Of a stretch of 6,868 bases of DNA, positions 5,824 through 6,868 are shown piece by piece; position 1 is the first letter of the stretch, and each line of letters starts with the position of its first letter. The notes beneath the pieces were generated by a model that did not search any database, was not told where the DNA came from, and saw only the letters and a program-made list of their open reading frames with translations. The DNA comes from Gammaproteobacteria bacterium (GTDB lineage: Bacteria; Pseudomonadota; Gammaproteobacteria; Pseudomonadales; Azotimanducaceae). The position numbers and the translations under genes were made by a program. The stretch spans positions 1-6,868 of the forward strand of contig JAPUJX010000189.1 of NCBI GenBank assembly GCA_027295975.1, written 5' to 3'.

Positions 5824-6868
5824 CTAGCCCGTCTGCTGGATTGTCTGGTGTCGAAACAGCACTCTGGCGAATACCGTCAAGCTCAGGAGCGTGAGGATCG
5901 CCGCAGCCATGAATGCTGCTCCTGGAAAGTAGATGGAACCATCGGCTTGGGTGAAGTAGCCGAAAAGCTGCGTCATGATGGGTGGGCTCAGGATCAAAGC
6001 CAGGCTGGCGATGCTGCCCATCGCGCCTTGAAGCTCGCCCTGGCTGTCAGCGGGAATTCGGGCAGAAACGATGGACTGGACGGCGGGACCGACAAATCCC
6101 TGACCGGCGCCAAAAACAATGAAGATGTATATAACCCATCCGAACGGCGCAAGCGCATAACCAACGAAGCCCACGGCGGTCAATACCAGACCGACGTAGG
6201 CCACTCGTTCTGGACCGAATTTTGGAATGACCAGCCTGATCAGATAACCCTGTACGAACAACATCAATACGCCAACGACACCCAACGAGATTCCTATGTC
6301 GCTATTCCCCCAGGAAAACTTCTCGATCATGTAATAAGACCAGATAGCGGGAAGAGAGTGGTGGCCGAGTAGATAGAGGAAATTGGCGGCTACAAGCCCG
6401 ATGACCACAGGGTGTTTGGCTAACTGGTTCATTGCCCCCACAGGATTGGCGCGCTTGATGTCGAAAGGTCTGCGGTTTTCCTTCTTGAGGGTCTCCGGCA
6501 GCAGGAAGAATCCGTAGATTGCGTTTGAAAATGCAATGCCCGCCGTTGCGTAAAAGGGAATTCGAGGTCCAAGCTCTCCGAGGAAGCCGCCGATGACGGG
6601 TCCGATGATAAAACCGGCGCCGAAAGCGGCTCCCAGCAAACCAAAGTTCTGGGCGCGTTCCTCGGGAGGAAACACATCGGCAATGTAAGCATTGGCGATG
6701 CCGTATGTGGAAGCCGATATGCCGGCGATGAAACGTCCGAGAAACAGCCAACCGAGAGTTGGTGCCCATCCCATTAGCAGGTAGTCGAGTCCGAACGCCA
6801 ACAAAGACAGCAACAGTACGGGTCTGCGGCCAAAGCGGTCCGACAGGTTACCCATGACCGGGGCTGAG
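5824..6868 (-). CDS. MFS transporter, TCR/Tet (TetA-like) family; N-terminus beyond right edge
   Basis: Inner-membrane major facilitator, probably a proton-coupled drug or metabolite exporter. The 347 or so visible residues include motif A between TM2 and TM3 ([14 protein letters not shown]), [10 protein letters not shown] (41-50, numbering from the Met at 6855), motif-C-like [12 protein letters not shown] in TM5 (79-90), [11 protein letters not shown], and [18 protein letters not shown] (264-281), which is typical of TCR/Tet proteins. The Met at 6853-6855 is internal to motif A: the frame stays open upstream (S-A-P-V) to the edge, and the family usually has about 390-410 residues, so roughly 45-55 are missing. 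Sequence resemblance to TetA does not by itself mean tetracycline resistance; many chromosomal members have unknown substrates. It lies upstream of the exported 236-residue protein in one operon. The promoter is outside the window. Confidence 0.92.
   Translation of the reverse strand, partial: SAPVMGNLSDRFGRRPVLLLSLLAFGLDYLLMGWAPTLGWLFLGRFIAGISASTYGIANAYIADVFPPEERAQNFGLLGAAFGAGFIIGPVIGGFLGELGPRIPFYATAGIAFSNAIYGFFLLPETLKKENRRPFDIKRANPVGAMNQLAKHPVVIGLVAANFLYLLGHHSLPAIWSYYMIEKFSWGNSDIGISLGVVGVLMLFVQGYLIRLVIPKFGPERVAYVGLVLTAVGFVGYALAPFGWVIYIFIVFGAGQGFVGPAVQSIVSARIPADSQGELQGAMGSIASLALILSPPIMTQLFGYFTQADGSIYFPGAAFMAAAILTLLSLTVFARVLFRHQTIQQTG

Noticed and set aside
5686..6372. Plus-strand frame of 228 codons opposite the MFS gene
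   Set aside because: It lies antisense to transmembrane segments of a clear TCR/Tet transporter; its highly polar composition is the expected complement of hydrophobic codons.
5824..6855. Complete MFS gene starting at the ATG at 6853-6855
   Set aside because: This Met lies inside motif A between TM2 and TM3; the frame continues open to the window edge and the first two helices would be missing.

Overview
The window looks like chromosomal DNA of a gammaproteobacterium, probably environmental or marine. The basis is moderate to high G+C, short intergenic spacers, an HD-GYP protein with an N-terminal DUF3391-type domain, and a lipoprotein with a classical lipobox. Lineage is inferred from gene families only; there is no rRNA or other marker.

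Layout, left to right. (1) A rightward gene for a secreted metal-dependent cyclase (kynurenine-formamidase-like superfamily) is open at the left edge and is broken by an in-frame TAA at 648-650. The same reading frame resumes directly after the stop and runs to a normal C-terminus at 920. (2) Convergent with it, after 16 nt, is a complete leftward AMP-dependent acyl-CoA synthetase (937-2400). (3) A 139-nt divergent spacer separates the ligase from a rightward lipoprotein gene (2540-3430). I read this product as a highly divergent YigE/NAGPA-type (phosphodiester glycosidase, DUF2233) protein whose usual active-site motifs have been replaced. (4) A 62-nt convergent spacer is filled by tandem hairpin-forming repeats of about 18 nt. 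(5) A leftward HD-GYP protein (3493-4773) keeps its GYP motif but has Leu in place of the His of the HD doublet. (6) About 326 nt without a gene (4774-5099) hold the HD-GYP leader and stem-loops downstream of the next operon. (7) A leftward two-gene operon follows: a TCR/Tet-type MFS transporter (N-terminus beyond the right edge), then, after 13 nt, an exported protein of unknown function (5100-5810).

The genes do not form one obvious pathway. The cyclase and acyl-CoA ligase are both catabolic types often seen in aromatic, steroid or lipid degradation regions, but they are convergent and one is interrupted. I see no mobile element, CRISPR array, tRNA or rRNA. I did not find a convincing new multi-gene system. 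The best leads are the degenerate YigE-like lipoprotein, the tandem hairpin block beside it, the His-less HD-GYP protein and the interrupted cyclase.
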